Both the position numbers and the translations under genes were made by a program. Below the pieces are notes generated by a model. The model searched no databases, had not been told where the DNA came from, and was given only the letters and a program-made list of their open reading frames with translations. Of a DNA stretch of 35,861 nt, positions 1-9,700 are shown in pieces. The DNA is from Plantago elongata (Eukaryota; Streptophyta; Magnoliopsida; Lamiales; Plantaginaceae): NCBI GenBank assembly GCA_036897095.1, contig JAYMSP010001126.1, forward strand, positions 1 to 35,861, read 5' to 3'. How positions within the stretch are numbered: position 1 is the first letter of the stretch; each line of letters opens with the position of its first letter.

Positions 1-700
1 CAAAACCCAAAGTGGGGTTTTTTTTTGGGGGGGGGGGGGGAGGGGAGGTGCGTCACTATGCCCAGTTTGTAGAGGTCAAACCGGAACGAGACTTTACTCA
101 CGTGAGAGTTAGCGGCTCCCAATGTAGCAATTACAAGATGAAGTTATATCTGATAACTACATTATACCTTGAGATCCCTTACCTTAGGTATCAGAAATGG
201 TGCATTTTTATATGGATTGTAACCTAGAAGGCGTAAGATTCTAGGGCACCCATGCTCTTCGTGGCTCATGGAATAATCAAGGGACATATGTCCAACATAA
301 ATTAATAGGCCTGGAGGTCATTTCAATCCATTTGGTCCCCCGTTACACTGTGTTTCATGTATAAGATCCGTAGAGACAGTCTTGTAGGAGTGTGTCCGAG
401 GCCTTAGCCTGTGAACTTGGGCACATTCTTTTTGAGTGGCGTTCGAGGTGGGCTCAGCCGGTCCGTACGGGCATCCTTTTGTGGACCAAGTAAGCTATTC
501 CGGACCTTTACTGTCCTAGGCGACAGACCCTTATGGGGCATAGTGTCCTTTTCGATCCTAATCACGCCCGAAGGATCCCCTTATATAGCGGACCTCCTAT
601 GATCGTGCCGGTACGCGGTGAAAGCCTTATGTGGCTATGATGCGTGCTAGGAGACGCTCTAAGGCGCCCTTAACGGATTGGACATATATCCGTATCAACA
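1..700 (-). mobile_element. Putative 3' LTR of a Ty1/copia element, incomplete at window edge
   Basis: This region lies directly downstream (minus-strand sense) of the copia RNase H remnant, where a 3' LTR is expected. Reading the minus strand, it would begin at position 700 with TGTTGATACGG, and a TATA-like stretch (TATATAAGG) falls near 580-592, consistent with a U3 promoter. The far end of the LTR is not identifiable, so it either runs past the window start or is truncated. Positions 18-26 are a T run and 27-40 a G run, which may be a genuine homopolymer or an assembly weakness. No second LTR copy is in the window, so the assignment rests on position and the TG start only. Confidence 0.4.
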
Positions 701-732
701 TGTTGGTAGCTCCATTATAAAAACATACTTTC

Positions 733-1325
733 TTACAAAGGCTTTGTGAAGATATCTGCAAGTTGGTCTTCCATACCAACCTCGATTATCTCAATATTGC
801 CTTTTTCAATATGATCTCTAACAAAGTGGTGTATAACATCAATTTGTTTTGTCCTTGCATGTAACTTAGGATTATGAGTTATTGCAGTAGCACTTGTGCT
901 GTCACGAAAAATGGGAGTTTTCTCTTCATTGAGTCCATATCTCCGAGTTCTTGTTGTATCCACAATATCTGAGATATATACACAACACCCAACAACAATA
1001 TATTCGACCTCAGTGGTTGATGTGGCAATTGAGTTTTGCTTCTTGCTCAACTATGATATTAATCTGGCATCAAGGACTTGACAAGTTCCTGAAGTGTTTT
1101 TCCTATCAAGCATTGATCCAACATAGTCAGCATCATAATAGTCAACTAAACCCAATTCACTCTCTTTTGGATACCACAATCGAACATCCCCAATATCCTT
1201 TACATAGCTTAATTTTTCATTTGCAATGTTATAGTGTAACTGCATATGATTTGTCCAAAATCCAACACACTCTCCAACTGCATATTGAATATCCGGTCTG
1301 CTTACAATAAGGTATACTATTAATG
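733..1325 (-). pseudogene. Ty1/copia pol remnant: end of reverse transcriptase plus RNase H
   Basis: Minus-strand translation shows the end of a copia RT (SRPDIQYAV), then the linker typical of copia (LWYPKESELGLVDYYDADY and DRKNTSGTCQ), then RNase H (SKKQNSIATSTTEVEY, HARTKQIDVIHHF, and QLADIFTKPL at the end). These are diagnostic copia landmarks in the right order. The frame is continuous across the RT/RNase H join except for one in-frame TAG at 1051-1053, where family members have tryptophan (TGG). Upstream gag, protease, integrase and most of RT are missing. It is a dead, 5'-truncated retrotransposon end, with the putative LTR on its downstream side. Confidence 0.92.
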
Positions 1326-1366
1326 ATGAAAATGAAAATGTATACGTAGCTTATATAGGCGGGTGG

Positions 1367-1391
1367 GTCGGGCGGGTGCCACCCACCCGAC
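1367..1391. repeat. GC-rich near-perfect palindrome
   Basis: Two 12-base arms around a single central base match at 11 of 12 positions (GTCGGGCGGGTG against CACCCACCCGAC). It is a local GC island in AT-rich DNA just upstream (minus sense) of the copia remnant. No function is assigned. Confidence 0.5.
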
Positions 1392-1699
1392 ATAAGTGAG
1401 TTGTAATTTTTTTGATCCATGATGAATATTGTATTTCAACCAACATGTGTCGTTAGTGGCAGAAGGATTTACAGGCGTTGGGGCGGATTTTTTTAGTGTA
1501 CATCCCTAGTAATAATAGATGTATGTCTATTTTCTATGTATAACAAATAATTGAATTAATGATTATAGATTTATTAATGTTCTTTTTAAGATTGAATACG
1601 TTGTAATCGTAATATTTTGTATTAAAGTATTAATTATAATAATAAGTCAATACTGGCGCATGAGTACGCGCGTGGAGAAACTCTCAGCTCCCCCTTCAT
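1392..1699. other. AT-rich intergenic stretch, nothing recognised
   Basis: No coding potential, RNA gene or transposon terminus was recognised here. It ends at a pyrimidine-rich microsatellite. Confidence 0.5.
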
Positions 1700-1728
1700 T
1701 TCTTCTTCTTCTTCTTCTTCTTCTTCTT
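1700..1728. repeat. (TTC)n microsatellite
   Basis: About nine consecutive TTC units inside a longer pyrimidine-rich segment. Such CT-rich stretches are common in plant 5' leaders, but no recognised gene follows. Confidence 0.9.
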
Positions 1729-1837
1729 TCATCCGCACCAATTTTCATCTTTTTTGCTTCCTCTCCAGCAAGTTACTCACCTTCTCCATATCCATTCTTC
1801 TAATTTGGTACGGCTAGGGGAATAGCTCATCTCAAAT

Positions 1838-2640
1838 ATGATACGTGTGCGAATAGCTAGGACGTGCTGGAAAAAGAAAAAAGGTAGAAGATTCTATAGT
1901 CGACCGATGGTGGCGAGAGGGCGAAGGTGGATCAATGACGATGGCGCGACGGATCCATTATGGCTTTACAACAACCCTTTATTTACTCACATTTCCTCAC
2001 CAATTTATTCTCCATTTTCAAATGCAGGTTCGGACTGTGGTGACTCGTCAAAGAGCCGTCCGTTTTCTCTACCTTTTTCGCCCCCGTATTCTCTTTGCCG
2101 CTTGGGAAATATAACTCCTGAATTTGTAACTAGGGTTTTATCTGCTACTAACAAGCTTCACCAGCTCTCAAATTATTGCTCTACAACAGTGAGATGCGTC
2201 GAATTGTCACTGAACAGAGGCCATAATCTTCAATTTGAGTGAGCATCGGAGTCACTCTCTGGTCTCCACCAAGGTCAATTCGATGGACACCTTGTTCTCA
2301 ATAAGTTTTAGAGTGCGAGATAGCATACGGGAGTAATTTGTGGATGCGATTGAAAATCCTTCGCCTATGATTGTGCCGAAATCACAGCCCACTGCCACTC
2401 CACAAGGCTCTTTGCCCGGCAATCTATCAAAACCGCAAAAATTCGGAGATTCCATGTATTGAAGAAGACACCGGCAGAGCCGGTGGAGCTTTGGTCTCAG
2501 GTGATGAGATTACTTCAGATTTTAGCGCAAAAAGTGACAAAGTAATGTCTGTCCATCGGAAGTGAAGATGAAGGAAGAAGACAATGTCACGCTCTGGAGG
2601 TGCCACACTTTCAAGAATCAAGTTGAAAACAAAACAACAT
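1838..2640 (+). other. Unrecognised exon-like region, possible decayed gene
   Basis: An open frame runs from 1838 to 2242 (134 codons) after the pyrimidine-rich microsatellite. The region has a higher GC content than its surroundings and ends near 2640 at a donor-like AG|GTACGT. Open frames are also present on the minus strand (2252-2455 and 2427-2621), so the coding strand, if any, is unclear. No domain or family motif is recognisable in any frame. It may be a decayed gene, a leader exon or an old transposon fragment. Confidence 0.2.
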
Positions 2641-3664
2641 AGGTACGTTCAAGCTTACTTTTTATGTTCTTCTACTTTCAGTTTGTATCAGTTTATTTTA
2701 TTGGTTTGTTTCTGGGTTTAGGAATTAGGATAAGCTGATATTGTAATTCAAATATTTTACAGGATTGTTCATTTTATTGTTTGTACATGGTTTCTATTGT
2801 TCCATGTATACTATCAATCTGATTATACTCAATGAAAATGAGTTGCATTTTGAACTATTTATGGTGTTATTATCATTCATCAGATGGATTGAACTATTTG
2901 TAGTCTTGATTATTGGGTAAAAGGGTAAATAGCGTAAAAACATTAGCCATCAATCTTTCTTGGTATGTCATCTTAGTCATCGTTGTGGTCTGCATTGGTG
3001 CTTTGGTAGGGAAGGATGCCATCGCCGAAACTCTTTGGGAGAAAACATACTTGATAATGAACATTCCACCGCCCATATAGACGAAGATATTGACAAATTC
3101 TGGAAATATATTAGTTTGCCTTGGTACCGAGAACCGAATGCTTTCTCCTACATCGAATCATTAGCCCTAGCGCTAGTGCCCTTTGTTATGAGTTCACCAC
3201 GGGAACCATTTATATATATATAACTATGTTGTCATATTCTAGGATCTTCCTCTAAAAGTCTAAGTATATGATCATAATATGGTTTATTGGCTTAGATGCA
3301 CGATGAGTCCTAGTTAATTTTGTATTAATTTTCGATGATGCATCGGTCCATCTCAATTGTTCCTTTTCGACTGATAAAACTGAAGATGGATCCTTTTAAA
3401 GGGATGCATATGCATATTCCAGGTAAAAAGCTAATTGGTTCTTATATCAATGCAATCTTTAATCTTTACTATAGAGAATTATCAATTTGAGAGACTTGTT
3501 CATGATTATTGTTTCTACTTGGTCTTCCTATGGCAATAAGCATTCCAAGAGGTAACATTTCTTCTAACTTGCAGCTCAGTGTGTTTCATTGGTTGTTACT
3601 GTGATGTTGACTTAACAGAAATAAGATTTTGTTGTTTATATAGTGTTGTTCAATCTCAAACTTG
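2641..3664. other. Intergenic, no supported gene
   Basis: AT-rich sequence. Near 2945-3075 one + frame encodes a short hydrophobic stretch (WYVILVIVVVCIGALVGKD) but has a stop just upstream and no start codon, so it is not called as a gene. A 12-bp palindrome, ATGCATATGCAT, lies at 3404-3415. Nothing else was recognised. Confidence 0.4.
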
Positions 3665-4650
3665 ATTAGGCCTGTGTATTTTTTTATTTTTTTTGGAAGT
3701 AGAATATATTATCAATCTCCAAGAACAAGTACATGGCAAAAGGCGATCAAAAGGATCCAGCTTGAGTTATGCAGCTTAAACTAAAAAACAAAATAAATTA
3801 AACTGTCGAGTGCGACAAAAGGTTCCCAACATAGGACCGTAATCTAGGTACCATCCAAGCTCTATAAACTATGACATCAATAATCATTTGTGGAATGGAT
3901 ATGTGTCAATCATCCTTGCAAAACATGCGTTATTCCTGTGTTTCCAGACCTCATAAATCGTTTCCAAAAACGCTACCTTAAGCAGTTTATGTCTCAAATT
4001 CTTCCCCTTGCTATGTCGTAACACCCATGCAGTATCTGAATCCCAGGTACCCGGGGAGTGTGTGTATTTCAACCATTTCAGCACACGGTGCCAGATCTCC
4101 TTTGTACCAACACAATCGAAAAATAGGTGATTGCTAGTCTCATGTTGCGGGCAAAAGTAGCAGGTTGGGTCAGTCACCACGTCGAACCGCAACATACGGT
4201 CTTTAGTAGCCAATCGACCGTGACACGCCATCCAGGTGATGATCCGAGCTCGGGGTCGTCGTGCAACAATCCCAAACATGAGGTGGTGCCACTCAACCTC
4301 TGGCTGGTCGACTTCTAGTTCCTTATACGTCCTTCCTGTGCTAAAATTTTGTGTCCCACACATCGAATACCAGGTAGCATTATTGATTGTATGCGTTCTA
4401 TGCTTCATGATCCATGAACTGATTTGGGGAACTGGCTGTGTCAACAGTTGTTCCTAGGACATATAGTAGGCATGGAGCTATTTCACCCATAGACTATCCT
4501 GTTTATTTATTGTATAGGTTCCACATTAGCTTGAGTAGACATGCCCTGATCCATATCACAAGGTCAATTATCTGTAAGCCTCCTTGCTTCTTCGGTGCAC
4601 AAGCTTTTTCCCATGCCACCGCTTCTGTAGGTCAATTAGGCATGTGTATT
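3665..4650 (-). mobile_element. 5'-truncated LINE (L1 type) with poly(A) tail and target-site duplication
   Basis: The element body is 3681-4634 on the minus strand. It carries the end of ORF2, a 3' untranslated part and an A-rich tail, seen as T runs on the + strand at 3681-3696. It is bracketed by an imperfect 16-bp duplication, ATTAGGC(C/A)TGTGTATT, at 3665-3680 and 4635-4650 (15 of 16 identical). A flanking duplication, a poly(A) tail and a missing 5' end are the signature of target-primed reverse transcription that aborted early. The single mismatch suggests a fairly old insertion. Confidence 0.92.
3884..4625 (-). pseudogene. LINE ORF2 C-terminal fragment with zf-RVT domain
   Basis: Minus-strand reading begins with the conserved stretch after the RT domain (VAWEKACAPKKQGGL near 4600), then passes through frameshifts and a stop. 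A 186-codon open stretch (4444-3884) then holds a zinc-binding zf-RVT domain: HGRLATKDRM, then CYFCPQHETSNHLFFDC, a Cys-x2-Cys-x7-His-x4-Cys pattern, followed by a tryptophan-rich tail. Endonuclease and RT are absent. It is not expected to make a functional product. Confidence 0.9.
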
Positions 4651-5400
4651 AATATTCAAATAGCAGAAAATAAGTTACTATATAAGGTATATATGCTTGA
4701 GTGTCTCTTAAAAAGATGAGAAGTTGAAATAAAATTAATTAAAGAATAATATATGGCACCAATATAGTGTACTAACAAATTTCAGAAAGTTGGACTCAGT
4801 TTTCCGTTTAACAAATTTATAACATTTAGATGAAAAGAAAAATATTCTAATAAAATTTGCTTATTACGTATAGAGTGATACGCGTATTTTAGTTAGAAAA
4901 TATAAATGGTAAATATTCCTAGTATTAGTTGGAAAGTGTAATATAGGTCCAAGTCGCAACAAGTGTAGATATTGTAATGAATTTAGGTGGTACATGGTAT
5001 TTAGTGAAAGATAATAAATTTGAGTTGGAGATTCTCTCTCTACACGAGTAAAATACTATACTATTCTTCTTGGTCGTACCATTTGTCTGTTTTATTTATC
5101 TCTCTTCGTATTTTCTCTCTCTACTTTGAGTCTCTCATTGAGAATAACACTACTGACTCACACCTCAACAACTTTCAGTGTCCATTGCTGATGCCGACCA
5201 CCGCTTGATGAGATCGTCGACAGAAACCGGCAACAATTAGGTCTGTTCCACTATGTTTCTTCTTAAAAGTCACCTTCTTCTTCACTTTGCCCTCACTTGC
5301 ATTTTCATGTCAGCACGGTTTTTACTTAATTTATTCCTCTCTTTTTCTTTTCCCCAATTTCTCTTCCTCCCAGCAAAACACCGTGTGTAGTGTCAATGTT

Positions 5401-5402
<2 letters not shown>
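4651..5402. other. AT-rich intergenic, no supported gene
   Basis: No gene recognised. Short open frames at 5020-5208 and 5287-5526 are low complexity and pyrimidine-rich without family resemblance. Confidence 0.5.

Positions 5403-5444
<42 letters not shown>
5403..5444. repeat. 42-nt homopolymer T tract
   Basis: An uninterrupted T run of 42 on the + strand. It could be the poly(A) tail of an unrecognised minus-strand retroposon whose body would lie to the right, or simply an expanded homopolymer. No matching target-site duplication or retroposon body was identified. Confidence 0.85.
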
Positions 5445-5446
<2 letters not shown>

Positions 5447-5705
5447 CTTTTTACTTTCCTCTATGTACACTCACTCATCAAGTAGTTACCATCTGGAATA
5501 CGGTAAATTTATGGTTTGTTTTTTAGAGATCTAATAAGGTATTGGAATTCTTGCTATTCAGTAATTTCTCTACAATAATTTTATTTATTTTATTCACAAT
5601 CGAGATAGAGCATCGTGTTTGTATTAAGAAAGATTGCTCGGGCTCTGTTTATTTGTATTATAAAAACAACTAAGCAAATGAATTTCCAAATCAGTAAAAA
5701 TCTGT

Positions 5706-5734
5706 CGGCTACACGTCGTCGACGTTTGTAGCCG
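5706..5734. repeat. Long hairpin-forming inverted repeat
   Basis: CGGCTACA at 5706-5713 pairs with TGTAGCCG at 5727-5734, and CGTCG at 5714-5718 pairs with CGACG at 5720-5724, leaving a 2-nt bulge. It lies near the middle of a 141-bp segment (5638-5778) whose ends are the 7-bp inverted pair TCGGGCT/AGCCCGA. That arrangement could be a small MITE, but no target-site duplication is visible. Confidence 0.45.
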
Positions 5735-5988
5735 TTATAGTCGAGTGGCAATGCTGAGTCATCCCGTAACAAGCCCGAAATGGATAATATTTTCTATTCT
5801 ATATATGATGATTAGAAATTTATTGATTATAAAATGTGTCCAAAGTATTGCAATTGTAATATTTTTTTTTCAAACAACAAAGGTGATTCGAACCTAGAGG
5901 TGTGATTTGGTCCAGTTGCAGAATAGCCCGATCCAGCCCTACACGCCTAAAAATCGACCCGGCACAGTCCGTGTCCATTTAATTTATG

Positions 5989-6099
5989 TGGGCCTAGGGG
6001 CCCGGCCCGGTACGTAACCGTTTAAAACTGCAAGCCCCGTAAGAACGCGAATCCAGCACGTTTAGTCCGATAAAAAACCGTTCCATATAAAATATAAAT
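5989..6099 (+). promoter_or_regulatory. Candidate core promoter of the ROS1-like gene
   Basis: A TATA-like element, TATAAAATATAAA, lies at 6086-6098, about 650 bases before the start codon. Upstream at 5989-6010 is a GC island with TGGGCC- and GGCCC-type motifs, which resemble plant site II elements. A transcription start about 30 bases downstream of the TATA (near 6125) would fit the pyrimidine-rich leader that follows. The exact start is inferred. Confidence 0.4.
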
Positions 6100-6124
6100 G
6101 TTATTTTGAATTTTATAGTTTAAC

Positions 6125-6752
6125 TTCAATTAAACAATTCAAGTTCAACACTCAAAGAGTCAACACTCAGATCCCAAATCACAAGTCCACAGGGTTTCTC
6201 TCATCTTCCCCCCACATTTCCAAAACCTAATTTCATACTCCCCAACCCCAATTATCAGCCACAAAAAAGTCAAAAACGTTTCCTTCAATCTTCTCCTTCC
6301 TCCTAACGTCTCCTCCTCCCGAGCCCCAACGGTCGACTTGGCAACGGCTCTCCAACGGTCGACTTGCAGATGATTTTGTACCCGAGGAGGAGATATCGTC
6401 TAACACGGTATTTACCGTCGAATAAACATGATTTCTTGGCCGACTTTCATGGATGAGTAGTTGAGTGTTTGAGTACTAGTCTTATTTTGCTATTTATTTG
6501 TGATTTTCATCTTTGTAATACAATTTCAAGTTCATTTTGTTGGTCACATTTTGGAAGTGAATTGGGATTGTTGGATGATGTTTAATTTGGCGGCAGGTTG
6601 TGTTTTCTGTTCAGATTCGAGCCCAGCCTATTGGTTAACATATGTTCACTTGTGATAAAGGTAAAAAACAAGAGTGTGAGTTAAATTGCAGGGGATTCAG
6701 ACGCATGCAATTTATGAAAATTACACTTACAGGCTAATTTGGCTTCTGTAGG
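6125..6752 (+). other. Putative 5' leader of the ROS1-like gene, with a leader intron and an upstream ORF
   Basis: A CT-rich leader precedes the start codon. The base before the ATG is directly preceded by a good splice acceptor (TTCTGTAG, AG at 6750-6751), so the leader is almost certainly spliced. Possible donors are GTATTT at 6408 and GTTGTG near 6597. An upstream ATG at 6370 opens a 28-codon reading frame ending at 6456; if retained in the mature leader it could reduce translation of the main frame. A 15-bp direct repeat (CCAACGGTCGACTTG) occurs at 6326-6340 and 6352-6366. Confidence 0.5.
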
Positions 6753-9700
6753 ATGGATGCCAACAGAGAAGACGGAACTGCACAATTCAAAGGCTTATGG
6801 ACCGGTGCTCCTTGGGTTCCGGCAACCCCAGCGAAGCCTGATTCCTCACATCAACACCAGCAACTGCCAATCCCCCCAAATTGGCAGGTAAACCACCCTG
6901 GTCAGTCCAATTGGCTTGAAGCTGGGTTATTGACCCGTGTTAGCGAGGTTACTCAAGAAAATGGGGTTAAACCAGCAAGGTTACCAGGTGACTACATCAA
7001 CATGCATTCCATAAATGGAGAGTTAATATGGCAAGCCGGTGAGAAAACGGGCCCTCTGCAAAGTATTGACACTTGGCAAGCAAGCAAAGTCAATGATTTA
7101 AACATCTACGGAGCAAATTTTGTCACAGGCAACAAGGCTTCGATAGATGACAGTGAACCTTGGGACAATATGTCATTCGGTAGTCTCTTGTCTATGGCAC
7201 ATGCAGCCAGCAACCGACCACCACTAGTACAAAATGAGGTTACATTTGCTGATTTCATGTCACCAAGCACCACATTTGCTCCAGGGTTTCATCCTGGCAT
7301 TGGATCAAGTCAGAACACAACAAGCTTTGGAAACTCATCAGGGCCAGAGTTGGACAGTTCACTCGGTAATAACACCAGTTTTCATATCCTCAGGAGTATA
7401 ATCCTTAATTCAAACTGGCTTTTAGGTTATGCTTTAGTATTATAGATCATGAACCATTTAGTCAAACACCATTCTGCCAATAGTTCTGTGCCTTCAACAT
7501 TGCTTTGTTAATTGGGAACCATCCTGCAAAATTTTAAACCATATTTAATTGAAGTGATCATATTTCATCTATGCATATAGAATAAAATGCACACATTGAA
7601 GAGCTTTCAGACAACCTATGTGGCACGTGATTGCATGTTTAATATCTTCTAGTCCCACATGCTAATATGAAATAGAGCAATTGAATCAGACACCAGAAAA
7701 TGCATGTCCTTGCAACAGAACATGCACATGGGTTTCCTTGTCATACAGGCATTGATATATGTATCTCTTGTTAGGTACAACATATGAAAGTGCGATACCT
7801 TCAAGGCCCTTCTTCTTTGATCTGAATGCACCCCCTACAATAACTGCAAATGCAGCCTTCAGCGAAGGTGTGTCATTCCCATTTGAACCCATAACCCCAG
7901 AAAAAACAAAACAAGTGGAGTACGGGCAAGAATCAAGTATGCAATTTTTAAGCACAGATGATGAGCCCGTGGTGAGAGATGCCACAGAGGACATGCCAAG
8001 TGGTGCTGCAAAGGTATGCCATGAGAAGAAAGAGAAGGCAGCAGTTCAACAGAAGAATGCAACCCCTCTTACAAAAGGGCAGGAGAATAACAAGCCTGAC
8101 AAGGGACAAACTGAGGAACCTGATTTAATTAAAACACCACAGCAAAGGCAGAGGAGGAGGAAGCACAGGCCGAAAGTCATAATAGAAGGTCAAACTAAAA
8201 CTACTCCAAAGCAACGTGCAAGGCCAGCTTCTGTTTCACATGAAACAACAGTCAAGAAGAAATATGCACGGAGAAAAGGAGTTAACTCTCCTGCCGAAAA
8301 AAATGAAACTGGTTCTAATATGGACGCTTCAACTTCTAAGCATACCCCAGCAGAAAGGAGGAAGCATGCGAGAACAAAAGGAATCAATGAACAAGAAGCT
8401 ACCATGGAGAAGATGTCTACCGACTCAGCTAACCTAAATACCACCCGGCTTACCAGACGTTCCTGCAGAAGATCTTTAAACTTCAACTCAGAAGACCTAG
8501 TGAGTGATTATGGCCTGGAATCGCAAGCAGGGAACTTCAAAGCCAAAGTAATGGAAACAATATTTATTGATGTAAATGTCTTTCATGATCTTACACACTC
8601 CACAGATCAAGGTCTGGAAGGTTACCTATCAGGGGCAGAAAAAGATTCACCGAGCCTCTTTCAGAACAGAAGAAAGGATTCACAGCCTGACTACGGGCTC
8701 ACAGCTCAAAAATTGACCAGAGGAAAATGTCAAATTGTATTCTCGGATGTTACACATGACAAAGAGGCAAATACAATTGAAGTGACGGTAGGTCCTCATA
8801 ACCAGCAGACACCTCAAAATTATTCCATCTGCAGCAGCACCAACTTTTCGGAGGAAAGAGATGCCAAGATCCTGAAAAGACGACTCAACAGTACATCTGC
8901 TGAAGCAGAAGTCTCTAGTTCAAATGCAACCGGAATGTTTTACAACTTTGAGGGGAGGCATCTTTCTTTATTTTCAAAAAGCACCTCAACTTCTGGAATG
9001 CATTTTCCGAACATATGTAAGAAAAGGAGGACACAGAAGGTCTTGGGTGCAACAAATTCCAGCTTGCTGCCTGCTATTACTGCTTTCGGGAATCAAGTAA
9101 AACTTGGTAAACATACCCTCTCAAATTCAGCTACTGGCCTGCTAATGAACAACCATTCAGCTAATAATACTCGGACAGCACACCGAAATGTCAGAGATCT
9201 GTTGGGCCATACAGGGAGAGTTACAAAAAAAAGATCCAAGGGCTATACTCGAGTGCGAAATTTAGCCTCACTCCAGGAATTTTGCAAACAATTGAAATCT
9301 TATCCCATCCGAGAAGAAACAATATCCAAAAACAAACTAAGACTTGATATTGTACATAGACCGCATACATGCTTGGAGGCCCTAGTAGCAGATACGTGCT
9401 CAAAAATGATGACAAAAAAGAGGTCGAAGAGAGGTTTGTCTTTTTACTCAACTGTGCATTGTGGAAAACCTTTCTACTCACCAAGAATTTGTCTCCACCT
9501 CTAATCGTACCTGTCAATTTTACATTACATCACTTCAACAAAATTGAACTCATTATATTGATTTATTTGTTATTTGTCAGCAGCAATTAATTCAGGAACC
9601 CGGCTGGCACTTACATGGAAAAGCATGTATTCCATCAATGACATCATTGATCAGCTCGACCAGCTTGATCTAAATGCACAGAGCAGCCAAGCTAGTGAAA

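Noticed and set aside
1..45. Long T and G runs at the window start as a possible G-quadruplex or telomere-like feature
   Set aside because: Simple homopolymers with no telomere repeat unit; could be an assembly artefact.
2252..2621. Two overlapping minus-strand open frames with good composition, opposite an exon-like + strand
   Set aside because: They are in different frames, short, and match no family I recognise. Both strands are open, so coding direction cannot be decided.
2945..3077. Hydrophobic + strand stretch resembling a membrane segment
   Set aside because: A stop lies immediately upstream, there is no start codon, and no neighbouring exon could be found to join it to.
5886..5899. 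Minus-strand GGTTCGAATCACC, like a pol III B box followed by an A run
   Set aside because: No A box at the right spacing, no tRNA cloverleaf and no flanking duplication; probably chance.
7366..7445. Continuation of the first ROS1-like open frame past 7365 to a stop at 7443-7445
   Set aside because: A donor GTAATA at 7366 joins in phase to the acceptor at 7774 and restores the conserved reading, so the extension is intron.
8190..8486. 98-codon minus-strand open frame inside the ROS1-like gene
   Set aside because: It is the antisense shadow of exon 2, which has clear family conservation on the + strand.
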